58,356 nt of DNA from JAEUOS01 sp040382235. Lineage in GTDB: Bacteria; Pseudomonadota; Gammaproteobacteria; Burkholderiales; JAEUOS01. The notes under the pieces are model-generated. The model had not been told where the DNA came from, searched no databases, and saw only the letters and a list, made by a program, of their open reading frames with translations. Every line of letters begins with the position of its first letter. The first letter of the stretch is position 1. This document shows positions 58,317-58,356 of the stretch, in pieces. Both the position numbers and the translations under genes were made by a program. The stretch spans positions 1-58,356 of the forward strand of contig JBEIFV010000018.1 in the NCBI GenBank assembly GCA_040382235.1, given 5' to 3'.

Positions 58317-58356
58317 TCACTGTGCGACGCCTGCCATCAGCGCTCGGACCAGCGCC
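58317..58356 (-). CDS. Partial CDS, probable 3' end of kdsB
   Basis: The last 40 bases, read leftward, are open and encode ALVRALMAGVAQ followed by TGA (58319-58317). KdsB (CMP-KDO synthetase) proteins often end in a segment like DLxxVRxLMA, and kdsB precedes adk in many betaproteobacteria. The fragment is too short for a firm call; the assignment is inferred mainly from gene order. Confidence 0.4.
   Translation of the reverse strand, partial: ALVRALMAGVAQ

Overview
The window reads as chromosomal DNA of a GC-rich betaproteobacterium, probably Burkholderiales or a close relative. This is inferred from a Bug-type tripartite transporter binding protein, a DUF3579 protein, the rpsT / murJ / SirB1-family gene order, a probable kdsB-adk junction at the right edge, and many NitT/TauT-type ABC transporters, CaiB CoA-transferases and MmgE/PrpD proteins. 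I saw no rRNA, tRNA, CRISPR array or intact insertion sequence.

Left part (1-11 kb): a hairpin-bearing non-coding stretch and an antidote-like HTH gene precede serC-serA (serine biosynthesis). A same-strand block follows: cobalt-type nitrile hydratase (alpha, beta, accessory), a 3-hydroxyisobutyrate-dehydrogenase-like enzyme and an MmgE/PrpD protein. On the other strand are an RluF-like pseudouridine synthase that lacks the usual catalytic Asp, and an RraA-family protein. A frameshifted glycosyltransferase remnant and a VapBC module with a nested palindromic operator close this part.

Middle part (10.5-40 kb) is a dense catabolic region. From 10.5 to 22 kb a GntR/UTRA regulator sits among two NitT/TauT ABC transporters, a TauD-like and a PhyH-like dioxygenase, a GMC oxidoreductase and a sulfatase. 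Two closely similar 18-bp sites (15886 and 20274) overlap the predicted promoters of both transporter operons, which suggests one regulon for a sulfonate, sulfate ester or similar substrate. From 22 to 26 kb an FAD monooxygenase is tightly coupled to a ring-opening amidohydrolase of the cyanuric acid hydrolase/barbiturase family, followed by a CaiB CoA-transferase. From 26.5 to 33.5 kb lie an MmgE/PrpD protein, a lone molybdopterin subunit of a xanthine-dehydrogenase-type hydroxylase and a third ABC transporter. From 33.6 to 40 kb a six-gene leftward operon encodes an alpha/beta hydrolase, a succinate-dehydrogenase-like flavoprotein with a very short Fe-S partner, a Bug protein, a CaiB transferase and an acryloyl-CoA-reductase-like enzyme.

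A decayed patch (40-43.2 kb) carries an RHS core remnant and two ORF6N-domain relics flanking an intact DUF4143 ATPase preceded by repeated TTGAAAATCAACCA motifs. The small and medium subunits of a molybdenum hydroxylase lie at 44-45.3 kb, apart from the large subunit at 28 kb.

Right part (45-58.4 kb) is mostly housekeeping: pyrD, a LOG-family protein, DUF3579, rpsT, murJ, a SirB1-family protein, gamma-glutamyltransferase, an SDR dehydrogenase, a proton-pumping pyrophosphatase, a PPi-dependent phosphofructokinase, adk and the probable end of kdsB. The adjacency of hppA and PPi-PFK points to pyrophosphate-linked energy metabolism.
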